Source: Phallus indusiatus | Lineage: Eukaryota; Basidiomycota; Agaricomycetes; Phallales; Phallaceae | Assembly (NCBI GenBank): GCA_027605045.1 | Contig: JAQFWX010000010.1 | Span: 1,182,879-1,246,878, forward strand | Length of the DNA stretch: 64,000 nt | Direction: 5' to 3' | In this document: piece after piece, positions 61,544 through 64,000 of the stretch | How positions within the stretch are numbered: position 1 is the stretch's first letter | Layout of the letters: every line of letters starts with the position of its first letter | Notes under the pieces: model-generated | The model's input: only the letters and a program-made list of their open reading frames with translations | Database searches by the model: none | What the model was told of the DNA's origin: nothing | Position numbers and translations under genes: made by a program

Positions 61544-63776
61544 ATGGCCAACCATTTTACACCTTACCCTCCCGTCACTTCATTACGCTCTCAATTACTT
61601 ACCAGTCCTCCCCCTTCTGTCCCGCCAATTGAAGATTTATTAAATTTGGAAGCCGAGCTCAAGGCACTTCGGACGAAGAGCCTCTCACGATGCAAGAAAG
61701 CCGAAGCTGATCACCGAGCTCTAGAACTTCTATATCGCCAATGTAAAGAGAAAGACAAGGACCGCGACAAGTCCAAAGTTAAGGACCGAATCAAGATTAA
61801 GAGGGAGAATACCGGTGCGCTTGCATTCAGCATTCCTTAGTCCTCAAATTGTGTCCATTCTTATTGTCCTCATGCCCACACTATTTTAGAAACTCCTGAT
61901 GTTAATTCTCATTCTGTTTCTGCTTCAACCCCTTCGTCTATTCATGGTGGAGGTTATGGTATCAAAGTAATTCCTGGTACGAAGTCTACTGGTGAATTGT
62001 TAACTTTTTGGTTTTGGTACCTGGACGCTAACGCCGGTCCATGATCTGAAGGTTCTGCTAATATCATGAAGGAGAAGTTGAAGAAGGAGAAAGAAAGAGC
62101 GGCTTTCCTTGAAAAAGAGAGGAAAAAGTAAGGCGATAAATTCGTACCGTTTCTCCTCTCCAAGTTATTCACTTGTCTCTCTCAGGGATTTGAAGAAGAA
62201 GAAACGACCGCGAGAAGATGAAGATACCGATGCTGACGAATTGTTAGGTAAATACCATTATCCCTTTTCCCTCATGTGGCGCTTTTTTGCTTAAATTCTC
62301 TCTGGAAAGCCGAGAGGCGTAAAAAGCTTAAAAGGTCACCCGAGCCGTCGCCCTTGGCGCTCCAAAAGCACAAAAGTCCCGCCAAAGTTCGTTCAACTAT
62401 TTTAATAAAGATGGCATATATACTAACATGGTTATGAAACCTAGCCAATGCAGACATCATCTGTCCCCGCCGCTTCCTCAAGTTTCTTTGCCCTTCCCCG
62501 ACATACCCCGCATATTCCACAGCGGCCAGTACCCTGTCCCATACCCATACCAGGTCCTTCAGTCCAAAACAAGTTCAAGAAGACTTTAGTAAGCAAAAAC
62601 CGCCGCAGCAAATAGCGGTAGCGACATTCTGGACTTATGTTGAGCCATGGCTCCGGCAAATACGAGAAGAAGACGTAGGCTTATTAGAATGGGACGGGGA
62701 TGAGGAGACCCCGTTTATCGTACCTCCATTAGGACGACATTATACCGAATTATGGGAAGATGAAGATAGTGGTCGATATAATAATGCTCTGACGACATCA
62801 CCGAAACCGACACCTAAAACTGCGTCGCTTCCCAAATGGGACCCGCTGACAATGCAAGAATCGGATTTGGTAGCTGCAGATAAGGGACATTCATTAGGAC
62901 CTGTGCATGAACGATTGCTAAGTGCAATGCTACCTGTTCCAATGCTGGCTGATGGGAAACCAGCGGCGAGTGGGAATGTGAGGCCTAGTACCAATGGTGT
63001 TTCGCGCGTCATCGATCCGACGTCAGTAGATGAACGGATTGCGAAGATGAAGCCGTTTGACGGTGATAAGCAGCCTCCAAAGGTCAACATCCAAGACATG
63101 CAAGAGCGGCTTATCAAAGAGCTTCGATCGCTAGGGTTGTTGGGTGATGAGGAGGTTAGTACCCTTGATTGCTTTCTTTTTTATACCCTGGATCGAGCGA
63201 ACCGAAAGTTAAAAATATATATCTTTACAGCCTGATTATTCTAAAACGGCCGATGATCCTTTAGCTGTCGAATTGAGGCAGTGTCAAAGATTGTTACGGG
63301 CCCAAATGACGGTCAACAAAGCTCGTCGCCAGCGGCTCTGCGAAATCGCCAAAGCTAGACTCGCTCGGAACGAATTCGAAGATCATCTTGCTGCGCTGGA
63401 ACGATCGATACTCGCCAAGTACAATCAGCTGCAAAAACGGGATCTACCTAAACAGGCGAAAAAGAAGAAGAAAAGTGGAGGCGCAGGTGGGGGTGCCCAC
63501 GTTGTTCCAGACGGTCCGTTCTTACCGCCGCCTCATATTCATCCTGCTGCGTGGGGTTTGGAGAAAGACGATGACTGTACTCTCGGTGTCGATGAAGAGT
63601 TACACAACATGATTCTCATGCGACAAAAGTTCATTGATCTTGTTCAGCCTTGCCTCGATGCGAAAGAACGCGAACGGCCTGGAACGCTATTCGGTTCGCC
63701 GCAGGAGAGTATTTATAAAGGAATTCAGATGCCGAAAACGATTCCTACTGCCCTTACAAATGGGAAAGGTCCATGA
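61544..63776 (+). CDS. NGG1: Ada3/Ngg1, SAGA acetyltransferase module subunit
   Basis: Bridges Ada2-Gcn5 within the SAGA histone acetyltransferase. MANHFTPYPPVTSLRSQLLT starts a region with IEDLLNLEAELKALRTKSLS; lysine-rich linkers follow (KDLKKKKRPREDEDTDADEL), then IAVATFWTYVEPWLRQIREE with DVGLLEWD. The conserved C-terminal Ada3 domain is complete: AVELRQCQRLLRAQMTVNKA, RRQRLCEIAKARLARNEFED, ILAKYNQLQKRDLPK and DEELHNMILMRQKFIDLVQP. The end is TALTNGKGP with TGA 63774-63776. About seven introns. One T is missing from the run 62585-62587 between NKFKKTF and SKQKPPQQ; otherwise intact. Length about 570 residues. Confidence 0.9.
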
Positions 63777-64000
63777 AGATTACAGACTCTTTTTTTCCCT
63801 TGACCTTCAGACTTTTGCTATTATGTTTGCTGTTTTGGTTGTTTTTCTTCGGGTGGCTTTGTAGCACGCTTTCTGATGTTCCTTTCTCTTTCCTCTCTTC
63901 CTCTTGTTTCTTTTTCTTATCATCACGTTAATCCGTTGTACTAAGACATAATATCCTTTTTCCTGCTGTACATTGTAATTTGAATATCCTAAATGGCGTT

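Overview
This is a 64 kb piece of a fungal nuclear genome, most likely from a mushroom-forming basidiomycete (Agaricomycetes). Genes are interrupted by many short introns (about 50-65 nt, GT...AG with a CTNAY-like branch site). The gene content is fungal: a Zn(II)2Cys6 transcription factor, Dal5-type permeases, a P450, calcipressin, an intersectin with a RhoGEF module, and telomeric Rap1. I see no rRNA, tRNA, CRISPR array, insertion sequence or intact transposon.

Layout. 1-3.2 kb: the end of an F-box/LRR-like gene, a small secreted-peptide gene, and a degenerate inverted copy of that gene. 3.2-14.0 kb: three tandem MFS permease paralogues, with an EEF1A-lysine-methyltransferase-like gene on the opposite strand between copies 2 and 3. 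14.9-26.4 kb: calcipressin (+), the very large nucleoporin NUP192 (-) and a cytochrome P450 (+). 26.9-35.8 kb: an intersectin-like endocytic scaffold/RhoGEF, then CDC73 of the Paf1 complex. 37.1-43.6 kb: a Zn2Cys6 regulator (-), adenylate kinase (-) and WBP1/OST48 (+). 43.6-47.4 kb is gene-poor. 47.4-55.9 kb: inositol polyphosphate multikinase (-), an unrecognised coiled-coil protein (+), a small secreted-protein gene (-) with a decayed tandem copy, and a nuclear-looking coiled-coil protein (+). 56.6-63.8 kb: a Rap1-like telomere protein (-), a multi-pass membrane protein (+) and the SAGA subunit ADA3/NGG1 (+).

Most genes are single-copy housekeeping functions (nuclear pore, transcription elongation and SAGA, N-glycosylation, nucleotide balance, inositol phosphates, endocytosis). 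The accessory parts are the permease array, the P450 and the small secreted proteins. Several neighbours are divergent and share a 540-600 bp upstream region (ADK1/WBP1, IPMK/coiled-coil, RAP1/membrane protein).

Two observations stand out. First, at least a dozen conserved reading frames are broken by the loss of exactly one base, nearly always inside a homopolymer run, including in essential genes (NUP192, WBP1, ADA3). This looks like systematic under-calling in the assembly rather than biology, and it means the two frameshifted permeases cannot be called pseudogenes without read data. Second, the promoter between the Rap1-like gene and its divergent neighbour holds a degenerate TTAGGG cluster, the DNA sequence that telomere proteins bind, which suggests possible feedback control. 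Exon joins were made by eye from splice signals and family similarity, so start and end positions of multi-exon genes are better supported than every internal boundary.
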